A stretch of DNA of 64,000 nucleotides, from positions 5,270,001 through 5,334,000 of the forward strand of contig JAOVFP010000007.1 of assembly GCA_025738555.1 (NCBI GenBank), read 5' to 3'. Position numbers and translations under genes: made by a program. The notes under the pieces were generated by a model. The model saw nothing but the letters and a program-made list of their open reading frames with translations, was not told the origin of the DNA and ran no database searches. Shown in pieces: positions 48,060 through 58,521 of the stretch. The DNA is from Cyathus striatus (taxonomy: Eukaryota > Basidiomycota > Agaricomycetes > Agaricales > Nidulariaceae). Each line of letters starts with the position of its first letter. The first letter of the stretch is position 1.

Positions 48060-48430
48060 AGGCCCATGCCCACCACGAGGAGACCATATCTTAACAAACT
48101 TATCGTCAAGAATATTGCAATATATGACGGCATGCAAGTTTCATTAAATGTTTCTCTAAAGTTTGGTACTCTTTTCATGCCACTTTTTATGTAGAACATT
48201 TACACTACATTCAACAGTGGGTCTACTGCGGACAATAAAGCCAGTAAGATTCCACTCTAGATTGTCATAAACACCGTGACAGTACTGATAACTGGAGCTT
48301 GAATAGGGCTGCACCAGGAGATTACTCCCCAAACCATTGGATGTCGACTTGTTTTGCATCGCTCGAGAGCACATGAAAGGATGTGAACAGTCGTCGTAAT
48401 GCATGGTCTTCTGCGTAGTTTGCCGGACTT
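48060..48430 (+). pseudogene. DUF6533 C-terminal relic
   Basis: Remains of the end of the large membrane exon (RPYLNKLIVKNIAIYDGM), the next exon (FTLHSTVGLLRTIKP), and a decayed last exon (CRLVLHRSRAHE). Upstream exons are missing and frames are broken. Confidence 0.6.
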
Positions 48431-48849
48431 AAGGTTTTTAAACAATTATGTGGAAATCGTCATAAGTTGAACGATGTGCACAATTTTGAAGCTACCCGAT
48501 CTATCTTGTTAAGTCACGGTCAAACTACTTCAATCTTTTGTCAGAGAAATTGGGTTTGTGGGTCCACTCTTATCAGGTTCTAACTTCGGGTGCCACTTGC
48601 AACCTGGCGCTTGAAGGACGTCCTTACATAAGTATAGTATGAATTTGTCATGAATTTCTGCGGTATTTAGGCTAATGGCCCCTTGTGAAACGTAGACCTA
48701 AAATTTAATGGGGTAACATTTCTTCGAGTTAAATTTACACAGCATCAAGGATCTTCTAGTACATATAAGTAAGTGTCTTACCGTAACGATGTCGCCTCAC
48801 TATCCTTGCTCTCGCTGCCACCCATTCTATTCCCGACGCCCATATCTCC

Positions 48850-50541
48850 ATGGATGACGCGGTTACCAGTGCACAGACTGTTTGGCTACTTCGGTCTACG
48901 CAAAGTACGTCTGGCCGTCATATCACACGGTATTTCACTTGGAACCAACATGGTACAGTGATCGCTGCCTTAATAACTCTATATGACCATGGTGAGTACT
49001 TGAGAGTACTTGTTGATGTATTTTATACTCAGTTGGTCTATTTATATAGCTTGTACTTTGGATGCAGAGGTACGTGCTAATGTGCGATATATATCAATAA
49101 TTCATGATATGACTCCGAATTAGGTGAAATATATCTGGGTTCGTTGCTACCGAAATGAACCGATACTGCATAAATTCTAACATTTATTCTGCACACATCT
49201 ATTCACCTCTTAGAAAAAGTCTTGGAGTAGCTCCAAGATTTTGTTTATGGCGGTGATTATTGACTTGTCTAGTTACCGCGCTTCAGAAATGAACTTTAAA
49301 ATATCAGACTCGTTACACAGGAGATTTATATGTTATGTGAGTACAGCTCCCATCTCATGAATGTTTTAGAGATGAATCAATAAATGATATAGCTTCCAAT
49401 GCCATGCCGGTAAGGTCCCAAGCGTAGTACATTACCGCTGTTCTGGACCACTGGTTGCCTCTAACTAATAGTTATCCGGGAACTCCCGTTTAGTGTTTCT
49501 GTTGAGATCAACTAGTTATAATGTACGCTATATATTTTCTTGTGAACGAACATCAATATCTAATCGCAGTTGTGTCTAGTTGTATGAATTGTCGATTATT
49601 TATGAATCCCCTTAGTTTATCCTGTTTAACTCTGTTGCAGTTGTAAGTCGCAATCTAATCTTCTCGCACCATTTCTCAGTTTTTTTCAGGTGTTGTTGCG
49701 ATCCATGTAACCCCATGTGCAACCGTACTTCTTTTATACCTCTGTCAAGGTTAGCTTCTTTCTTCTAATCTTGGTCAGGCAGACATAACATTTTGCCTTT
49801 CCTGTAGCTACACTCTGCTTTAGACTTTGCGCTCTTTATAATAACAACAAACGATTCATCTACATAATATTTATCCTATTTCTTTTCGAAATATTGGTAA
49901 CTGCAGGCATAGCAATCTATGACCAGATTGGTTATATTGGTACGCTCGGACTTTTACTAGCACATCAATATCCTGATTATTCAAGATTAGCCGTCTTAAA
50001 AGAGCTGCATGGAACTTATCTATGTACGTTGATGAATTCGATTGATGAACTTCAGGCGAAACCATTTTGGGTCACCGTAATTGTCTTCGAGAGTATTTTA
50101 TTACTCCTCACTCTCTGGAAGTTCACGTCATACTTTAGGCATGCACCGACAATGAGATTCTCACTTACCAGACTTATTGTCAGGGATAGTGTAATATACT
50201 ACATCATGTAAGTTATTTCAGATTATTGACCCCCTGTGATAATCTTTACAAGTCACTTTCTCGTAGAACATCTGCGATCTACTGCACAATTGGCATAATA
50301 TGGAGCATCAAGCCGGTAAGCTTCAACTCTAGCTTGGGTAATATCTAGTGCTTGAATAGATGCGAGTTAGGAGTTAAATCCCCTGATGGCTGCGTGTTTT
50401 ATGCCAGCATTTTCAACCACAATTGCTTGCCGACTTATCCTACATCTTTCGGAGGCCCACGAGATAGATGTCAATAATCGCCGCAACGTATGGTCTTCAG
50501 ATGTTCAAGTAACGTCGAGACGTGATGGGCGAGATGACTGA
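48850..50541 (+). CDS. DUF6533-type multi-pass membrane protein, intact copy H3
   Basis: Exons: 48850-48904, 48959-48991, 49050-49069, 49124-49138, 49214-49252, 49308-49336, 49393-49409, 49494-49522, 49616-49642, 49680-49749, 49808-50207, 50267-50315, 50371-50541. Total 954 nt, 317 residues, in phase throughout. Blocks: MDDAVTSAQTVWLLRSTQ, ITLYDHACTLDAEVKYIW, KKSWSSSKILFMA, TRYTGDLYV, CFRLCALYNNNKRF, VTVIVFESILLLLTLWKF, RLIVRDSVIYY, CRLILHLSEAHEID. Compared with H1 it lacks one Arg codon (APTMRF) and ends earlier (RDGRDD). The TATA box is changed to TACATATAAG, so expression may differ. Confidence 0.76.
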
Positions 50542-51576
50542 TGGCCAGGACCATTCACATTAGTGTCTTAGACCATTGATAAGTGCCAAACGATACTATA
50601 CTTAGCATACCTTACTTATTTGGCCTTTAATCTACTGGCCTTTAATACCTTTTCTCTTCCCCTCGCGAGTGATACTCATTGAGGCTAGGCACAAGGATTC
50701 CATGATTGTGAGAACCGACTTCACGCGTTTCTGAAATTGTTCTGAGACGAACCAATACTGCAGACTCGGCATCACTACATATGCATAAGATCAGGTACCC
50801 GCAAAAGGCGGACTTTTCTCCGCTGTGCGCGTACTCGACCATTGGATCAGGGTTAGTTCTGTTATAGAACACGAAAGTTACGTCTCTGGACACCCACCCG
50901 GGTGACAATAACGATTACGAACACCTATGACAGAACTCATAAAATTGAATGACTCGAAGGTAGTTTGGTGTCGTAGGAATATGGAATTGAACAAGATGGT
51001 TAACACCTGTGAGATATCAGTTAACGAGTAATAAGCGATTTGACTCGCTGTCTTGCTTTTCAAGGAATTCGGAGCCTGTGGCATATGGGTCTGAGGGCGC
51101 AGATCAATAGCGTCCTTGATCTCTTTCCTTCTCTAGTAATCAAGCATTCTGTTACAAGATCTTTTCTGATGATCAGCGGAAGGTCCGCATGAATTCTCCT
51201 AGAGAGAAGCGATGCTTTAGAGAACCACTAATGGAGAATTGTCAGGTCAGCCAACTCTCGATTTAAAATTTAAAGCTAGCTATACAGCAAGACTCACCTA
51301 GCCTGAGGGGATGTGTGCTGGGCCAGCCACTCGTGTTACAAATATTTTAAATTCGTAGACTATCTCCATTAAAAGCAATGAATATGTATTCAAGTTCTCG
51401 TGAAATCACACCAGTGCGCGGTTTGGTTGAATTTGGGTTGAATGATGCACCTCAATGTAGTACTCAGCAACGCCGCTATTCGAATCCACGAGAAAAAAAT
51501 CAGCTTCCCAGTACGAAAAGAAGGGTGCGGATTCATAGAATGGCCATGATCATGTACGTTCGCTGTTGAAATGACC
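50542..51576. other. no gene; pieces shared with other regions
   Basis: 50640-50860 matches 57930-58080 (AGGCTAGGCACAAGGATTCC), the region upstream of the intact GTPase gene. 50877-50935 matches unit X. The remainder up to the LINE target site has no supported gene. Confidence 0.5.
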
Positions 51577-51591
51577 ATTCATTGACTTCGG

Positions 51592-52417
51592 CGGCAGAGA
51601 GCCACTGGCGGTCTTCACCCTGTCACTCACGAGTCAGCCGTAACATTCCAGCTAAGTCGTCCGCCTCTAATTCGACGTTGCTTCTGCACCTTCTACGCAA
51701 ATTGACGAGCCTCATTACACAGCTGGTCACAGGGCACATTGCCCTCAACAAATACCTCCATCGCATAGGCAAGGTACCCTCTCCCCTATGTGGAAAATGC
51801 TCCACAAACTCTCCGGAGACTGTGGATCACTTCCTCCTACGGTGTCCGACGTACGCGAATCGAAGAGCCCCCCTTTCGCGCAATGTGCCAACCGACGCAG
51901 GAGCATCTCCTTGCGCCATATCCTCGTAGATCCCAAGAACCTTTCAGCACTCGCTGGCTTCATCAACGCAACAGGTCGCCTCAAACAGACACTTGGGACC
52001 ATATCACTATGGAGCCCGACAACAAGAGGTGAAGAATAGAAGTAGTAGAAGGGACGAGACAGGGTGATTTCACTCTCGTTTCGATATTTCACGATAGCTT
52101 TCACATCGTACAAAGCGCTCAGACACACGCAGTTCAATAATCGCTCCACCGCTTTGGCATCCAGCCACTAACACTGAAAATATGGTGCGTGCTCACTCGC
52201 TGAGACGCCTCCAGCCACATACTTCCTGGTGTTCTACCATCGGTAGGGCATCCCGAGTTACATACTATACCGCCGATCTATTGCTTGCTACAAGCTCTCT
52301 TTCCCTCTTACATCACTTACTATATTACCTTAACATACGATGGACGCTACATTGTCGCGACATATGGCCTTCCATAACCGACATAAAATACAGGATTTAA
52401 AATAAAAAAATAAAAAA
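51592..52417 (+). mobile_element. 5'-truncated LINE, second copy
   Basis: Same family as 21951-22794. It encodes QLVTGHIALNKYLHRIGKVP, then CGKC, ETVDHFLLRCPTY and, after a frame change near 51890, ISLRHILVDPKNLSALAGF with GRLKQTLG. The A-rich tail AAATAAAAAAATAAAAAAA is followed by a target duplication of 15 bp with one mismatch (ATTCATTGACTTCGG at 51577-51591, ATTCATTGACTCCGG at 52418-52432). It lies about 130 bp upstream of the GTPase pseudogene. Confidence 0.85.
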
Positions 52418-52548
52418 ATTCATTGACTCCGGACAAGAGCAAGGTACCTGGCAAACGCGTCTCACGAAGTTGTCGGAAACTGCTGCTCAACTTCCCCACG
52501 ATCGCAATTTCCCAAATTGGACACACGACTCTGCTCATTCACCTCACC

Positions 52549-53490
52549 ATGCCTCGGATACGAAAGAGTAAGTACGTTCGTCCTCCTTTCTCCCAAATCT
52601 CTGTCTAACCAATTCCGCAGAGACCAGCAACCGCTTAAAGACCCACGACAGGCATAAACTCCAGAAAAAGATCAAGGAGACCAAGAGGAAGACAGCCAGA
52701 AATGCGAAGAAAAGCGTCCAGTGGAAGTCTAGTGCGTTTTTATCCCTCAGATTATGCTTTCTATGGAAATTGACGACGAGAATTTATATAGAAACACCTA
52801 AGGACCCTGGTATTCCCAACGACTTCCCCTACAAGGATCAAATTCTAGCTGAGGTTGCTCAGCAACGGCGGGTCATACGTTGTTTTCCTATCTTATCCTT
52901 ATGTTCTATCAGCTAAGGCCGTGGCTTCTCGTACGCAGCAGAGGAAAAGAGACGAAGAAAGAAGAGAAAAAAGCTGCACGTATCGCAGCAACTAAGCCTG
53001 CCAAAGGGTAGTCTGGATCCGATGCTGAAGGCTCAGAAGCAGAAGCTGAAGATGAGCCTGAAAGCCTCGTTCCTAAAGGCCTCAACCCCGGTGCAGACGC
53101 CATTGCCAGTCTCAGCGCGAAACTCATCCGTGGAGAGTTCATAGAACGCTCTAAACCCCAAGCTGCCGTCTCAGACGACAAGGATGAAGAGGTTGAGATT
53201 CCGGTGTTGATTAACCGCGACTTGCCTACGTTACAGTCGGTGCTGGACAAGGCTGATGTTGTGATTGAGGTTCTGGATGCTAGAGATCCTCTTTCGTTCC
53301 GTAGTGTGTTTTTGGAGGAGTCGCTTGCTGCGAAGGGGAGGAAGAAGGGGAAGAAGGTGGTGTTTGTTCTGAACAAGATTGGTTCGTGTTTCTTTCTTTT
53401 CGTGTCGAGGTTGTACTGATGGTTGAATAGACGTTGTTCCCCGTGAGTCAGTTACCGCATGGCTCAACTACCTCCACACAGACTCAAAAT
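52549..53490 (+). pseudogene. truncated GRN1/NUG1-type GTPase pseudogene
   Basis: Duplicate of the first part of the gene at 58522. It has the start MPRIRK, the basic N-terminal exon, the PKDPGIPNDFPYKDQI exon, and the DKADVVIEVLDARDPLSFRS region. Lesions: the donor after the third exon is ATACGT instead of GTACGT; the following acceptor TAG is TAC; one base is deleted in the Lys/Glu-rich start of exon 4; CAG became TAG at 53009-53011; and 2 bp are missing before the end. Homology stops at ACTCAAAAT (about 53490), before the P-loop exon. It lacks G1 and G3 and cannot encode a working GTPase. Confidence 0.85.
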
Positions 53491-53512
53491 AGCAGAGAAC
53501 ATCGAAAAGTGC

Positions 53513-53679
53513 TGATGTCTTTCACAGTATTTAGAAAGACAGAAATACCCTAAAAGACATGCCTGCTGCTTTTAAAGAAAACTGACATAGCATTGGAAAG
53601 ACGTTGATGTCTTTGTACTTTAGTGTCTATATGAGTATTTTATGTCTTTTGTGTATTTCAAAAGACATCTAAAGACGCC
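53513..53679. repeat. AAAGACAT / ATGTCTTT repeat cluster at a breakpoint
   Basis: At least six copies of AAAGAC(AT) or its complement in both orientations within about 170 bp. It sits exactly between the end of the GTPase pseudogene and a 5'-truncated DUF6533 gene. It could be a small inverted-repeat element at the rearrangement junction. Confidence 0.45.
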
Positions 53680-53701
53680 TTAAAGTTCCACAGGTTTTCT
53701 T

Positions 53702-54439
53702 GATGACTTGTTATCGACTCTGTGCAATATACAACAATAGCAAAAAGATAATCTACATAATATGCCTCTTCGTACTAGAAATTTTAGGAACCGGGTGGGC
53801 AGTGCTACATGACCAAGAAAAATTCACTGGTACATTTCTAATCATATCCACGTGCCATTGTTGCGACTAATCAGATGTTCAGCTATGGTGAAGGAGATAC
53901 AGGGGACATATGTTTGTATGGTGCATCCTATCGGTGATTCCAATTTTAAGGTATCAACATATTGGATGATGATAATTGCATTTGAAACTATTCTGTTTTT
54001 ATTTACTATGTGGAAGTTCACTAGCGATTTGAGGCATGTGCCTTCTATGAGGATGCAACTATCTCCTAACCGGCTTATTGTTAGAGATAGTATCTTATAC
54101 TACTTTGTGTAAGCCATTTCTTTAAGGTTACATTTATGGGCTTTTATCATAGAATTTTTGTGGCATATTTAACAGTTGGCTTAATGTGGACGGTCAATAC
54201 CGTAAGTTAATATTTCTCTATTGCTTAATCTGCTCCTATTATATTTTATAATATAGGACTTAAATCTGCTAGCAACTGCATGTCTCATGCCGGCGTTCTC
54301 AACCACTATCGGGTGTAGACTTATCTTACATCTCACCGGGGCTCATGTAAACGACGTGAACACTCGCCGTAATGTTTGGTCACCGGATGTACGGGTTACT
54401 TCGTTATGGCGAGCCTCCAGGGAGCTTGGTTTGGTCTAA
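53702..54439 (+). pseudogene. DUF6533-type gene, 5'-truncated copy J
   Basis: Begins inside the large membrane exon (CYRLCAIYNNSKKIIYIICL, then VLEILGTGWAVLHDQEKF). It shifts frame near 53850, then continues VKEIQGTYVCMV, STYWMMIIAFETILFLFTMW and RLIVRDSILYY. The next exon is FVAYLTVGLMWTVNT and the last CLMPAFSTTIGCRLILHL, ending ASRELGLV at 54439. The exons for the first half are absent; the 5' edge is the junction with the GTPase pseudogene. Further last-exon fragments lie at about 54630-54760. Confidence 0.65.
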
Positions 54440-55158
54440 AGTTGTAAGTACACTCTGTTATTATGATGGATAGAGCAGTTGAAGTCATCGTAAGTTATTG
54501 TAGTACGAAGTAACTCAAAATTACTTTTCCTGGAGGATGGCCGATATTATTAGGTATACGTATGTAGATGACAAAGGTAGATGACAGTCAGACTGACGTG
54601 TCGACGTGTCGTACAGACGGATGCCACTGAGAATTTAAGTATTTCGACGACTTGTTTTACATCTTTCCGGAGTACGTAAAAAATGCGAATGCTTGACGCG
54701 ACGTCTGATCTTCTGATGTACATGTCGTCTCGTTACAGATAGGCGCGAGGGAGTATAACGGACTTGAGGTTTTCGACTAGTGGTGAACGAAACACTGACC
54801 GAACACAATTCAAAGGATCTCCAAAGAATGCAACAAATGCACAATTTTGACAATACTTTAGTTGAATCGTAACTTGATTGTAACCCGATTCATCTTGTTG
54901 AGGTCAAGTAGGTACATGCCAAACTTCTCCGTTGCTTCTCTGACACGGTATCCAATGATTAGTCAGCGAAAATGCACCAAGAGTGCAGATTCTAACCAAT
55001 CGGATGCTGCTCGCAAGTCTGGTAGGCCGTCGACTAAGAATTTACCGGAATGAAAATTTTCACAATTAAACTAACATAAGTGACAGCATACTTAGCGGAG
55101 CCTCGAGTGATTGTATATATAACTGTAAGGATTTCGACTCGTTTTCAGACACGTCTCC

Positions 55159-56845
55159 ATGGATGATACTCTTTCCAATGCACACACTATTAGGCTACTT
55201 CGGACTACGCAATGTACGTCTGACAAGTTTATAGTGTGCTCGTATCCAGCTTATCATCACCATGACGGTAGTGGTCGCTACCATATTTACTCTATATGAT
55301 CATGGTGAGTGCAATCGTGTTCTCGACGCATTAGTACATACTCAGTTCGCTTATGTATATAGCTTGTACTTTGGACGAAGAGGTATGTGCCAACGTGCGA
55401 CTGTCCTGGTGCATGATTTGACTGTGAATTAGATAGAATACATCTGGGTTCGTTCATGTCGAAGTGAAATAACCGCCTACGTTCCAACATGACGTTTTAA
55501 TTCTTCTATTCAACCTTAGAGCAAGCCTTGGAATAGCTCCAAAATTTTGTTTATAGCTGTGAGTCTTGACGTTTCTGGTATATACCACCCCAGAAAAAAA
55601 AAAACCCCCCGAGAATACCAGACTCGCTATACAGGAGATTTATACATTATGTGAGTTCAATTCATACGTCATGTGTTTTATAGACATAATCAATGAATGA
55701 TATAGCTTTCAATATTATTCCGGTAAGGTCTCAGGCATAGTGCATGTTGAACCAGTTACCTCAGCCTAACAACTTCCATTTAGTATTTCTCTTGAGATCA
55801 ACTAATCAGAATGTATGCCATATTTTTCTGGTACACAAATATCAATGTCTAATCACTGTGATTGTATCTAGTTGTATGGATTGTTTATTTCCGATTTCCC
55901 TCAGCTTAGTCCATTTAATGTTGTTGCAGCTGTAAGCTCCAATCTATATTTAACTTCTCGTACCATTTCACAGCTTTTGATAGGCGTTGCCGCAATACAT
56001 ATAGTGCCATGGGGAATCGCACTCCTTTTATACCTCTGTCAAGGTAAGTCTTTTCTCTCAAATTTTAGATGGGCAGACATTCTGATTGTCCTTTAGTTAC
56101 ACTCTGCTATAGACTTTGCGCTCTTTATAATAATAACAAACGATTCATCGGCCTAATAGGTCTCTTGTTTCTTTGGAAATATTGGTGACTGCAGGCACAG
56201 TGATCCATGACCAGGATAGTTACATTGGTATGCTCGGGGTTTTATTAGCGCACCAGTATCTTGATTATTCAAAATTAGCTGTCATAAAAGAGCTGCATGG
56301 ATCTTACCTATGTATGATGATGAACCCAGTTCATGAACTTCACGCGAAATCATTTTGGATCACCGTAATTGCCTTCGAGACTATTTTATTATTCCTTACT
56401 CTCTCGAAGTTCATGTCAGACCTTAAGCATGCGCCGACAATGAGGAGATTCTCACTTACCAGACTTATTGTCAGGGATAGTGTAATATACTACAGCATGT
56501 AAGTTATTTCAAAATAATGGCCCCATGTGTAATATTTACAAATCCGCTTTCTTATAGAGCATTTGCAACATATTTTTCAGTTGGCATAGTGTGGACCATC
56601 AGGCCGGTACGTCTCATATCTACCTTGGCTAATATCTGGTGCTTGAATGGCATGTTTGATAGGAGTTAAATCCTATGATGACTGCGTGTTTTATGCCAGC
56701 ACTTTCAACGACAATTGCTTGCCGACTTATCATACATCTTTCGGAGGCCCACGAGAGAGATGTTAATAATCGCTGCAATGTATGGTCTTCAGATGTCCGG
56801 GTCACGTCGGGATGTGAACGACCGACTGTTGACATTGGATTTTAA
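55159..56845 (+). pseudogene. DUF6533-type membrane protein, copy K, one frameshift
   Basis: Exons: 55159-55213 (MDDTLSNAHTIRLLRTTQ), 55272-55304, 55363-55382 (CTLDEE), 55433-55447 (IEYIW), 55520-55558 (SKPWNSSKILFIA), 55622-55650 (TRYTGDLYI), 55706-55722, then membrane exons (GVAAIHIVPWGIALLLYLCQ at 55974-56043), the large exon from 56097, and the last exon 56663-56845. One base is missing near 56170 (CTTTGGAAATA against CTTTTCGAAATA in sisters), which brings a TGA into frame inside the large exon. An A12C6 homopolymer tract (about 55590-55607) sits in an intron. Confidence 0.65.
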
Positions 56846-57254
56846 CCATTGACAAGTAAGCACATTGCGCTGACCGAATGGTACTTATAGACTGTTAATA
56901 TATCAGCAGATTTCCGCATGATTCATGCCAGCATTTTTAACTCTTATCATGGCTGGCGTGACGTTGATCTTCAGATATCCCTCGTTCAATACTACAAACA
57001 GGTGGCGGGGAGCTTAGGGGCCATTATTACTAGCACCATCGGGTGAGCTTTCTTGATAGCGACCCGAGCTGTCAGTGAAGCTCTGCCAGCGGCTGGAGTA
57101 GTTTAAATGATGTTGCCCAGAGAACGACGCTGCAACGATAAACATTCCACATAAACAATGTATTTAATTTACTTCATTCAATTTATAATTCATATTCGAA
57201 GCATCAGAAAGCTCCTTATTCCCTTACTATTCTTTCATATCAAACAGCCACGGG

Positions 57255-57833
57255 TTAGTTAGAAGTGGTAGCAGGAGCGACACAGAGAACCTGAAATAGA
57301 ATTAGCAAATCATCTTCCTTGCATCGATGGATCATATACCTCTCCAGGATAGATGTTACTGCAATCAGTAGCAACATTAGGGTTGTTGTCGAGAAGGGTG
57401 TCCACAGTGATACCAGCGGCAGTAGCGATAGCCCAGCAAGAATCGCCCTCTTGCACCACGGAGACTTGGTCGCAGTCTTGTCCCTCCGACCCCAAACAGA
57501 GAACTTCTCTGAGGAAGAGGTTAGAGCAGTCCGCGTTGATTATTCCTGCGTTCACAGTCGCCAACTGGTAACTGTTAAATTTGAAAAGGTATTGGACACG
57601 GAATAAATCAGTGCGTGTATTAGATAGACGTACGTGGAGACATTCTGCTGAGCAGATATCAAGTCGCAGTAGTCGCCGAGACGGACACTGTAATTCCTGG
57701 TGCAGGACGGGCTGGTCTGGGATTTGACGGCGACAGCTACAACGCTGTTAGCGACGGTTCAAAGGCAATAAATTCGTATTTCACCGAAGACAGCAGTCAA
57801 TACGAGAGCCGCAAGTTGAGCGAGCTTGAACAT
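57255..57833 (-). CDS. secreted two-LysM protein (candidate chitin-binding effector)
   Basis: Four exons on the minus strand: 57785-57833, 57634-57736, 57340-57571, 57255-57290. Total 420 nt, 139 residues, with introns of 48, 62 and 49 bp. Residues 1-20 form a signal peptide (MFKLAQLAALVLTAVFAVAV). The first LysM spans about residues 28-76 (CTRNYSVRLGDYCDLIS to CSNLFLREVLC), and the second about 84-131 (VVQEGDSCWAIATAAGI, LLDNNPNV, CSNIYPGE, VLCV). Eight cysteines, four per domain, fit disulfide-bonded fungal LysM proteins that bind chitin fragments and often act as effectors. That role is inferred. The last exon supplies VLCVAPATTSN and completes the domain. No lesion seen. Confidence 0.85.
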
Positions 57834-57929
57834 AGTGAATATGTGCGAGAGGAGTAAGTCGAGAGACAAGATATACTAGCTGTCAGAAGAGATATCTGGA
57901 CAACGAAGAAAACCATTGATGTTTAGTGA

Positions 57930-58385
57930 CCTTTTATACCTTTTCATTCCCCCTTCACGAGTGATACCAATCGAAGCTAGGCACAAGGATTCCTTGATTG
58001 TGGGAACCGACTTGACATACTCAGAGTCATCGAAGCGCAACGCATGAAAGGCGGACTTTCCCCGCCATGCGCGTTCTCGGCCATTGCCTAATATGGGAAT
58101 AAGGCGGGTATCAGCGACTGAATTTGTCGAGGTTCTGATACTTCTTAGGTCGAGTCAAACTACAGATTTCGAGTCAATTTAGTTATACAGGTATCTTACA
58201 TGTGTATTGGCGATGTAAAGACGGACTTTTTAGGTTCTTTGGGCACCAGCATGTTGCGTGTTCTGATATAGACTTCGCATTTCAGGGTAGGTATTGTTGA
58301 GATGGTGAGTTTGAACCCGTTTCTGAGACGACTCACCATTCAATAGAAGAGACAGCGTTAAACGCTCACGAAAATGTAGGCTTGG
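57930..58385. repeat. upstream segments shared with 50.6 kb and unit X
   Basis: 57930-58080 matches 50640-50860. 58145-58385 (CTACAGATTTCGAGTCAATT onward) matches unit X at 31535 and 40277. These show that the GTPase upstream region took part in the same rearrangements that produced the pseudogene at 52549. Confidence 0.55.
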
Positions 58386-58521
58386 GATGGCAAGAACAAG
58401 GGCAATCTGATTCAAGTTATCGGAAATTGCCGCTTAACTTCCCACGATCTAGTGTAAGATTTCCCAAAATGGACACACGATAGTCGTCGAAAAGTTTTGC
58501 AGCCCGCTCATTCACCTCACC

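Noticed and set aside
52909..53376. Minus-strand frame of 155 codons over the GTPase pseudogene (and its twin at 58886-59350)
   Set aside because: It is the antisense shadow of the acidic/basic exon 4 of the GTPase; the sense strand has splice sites and GTPase motifs.
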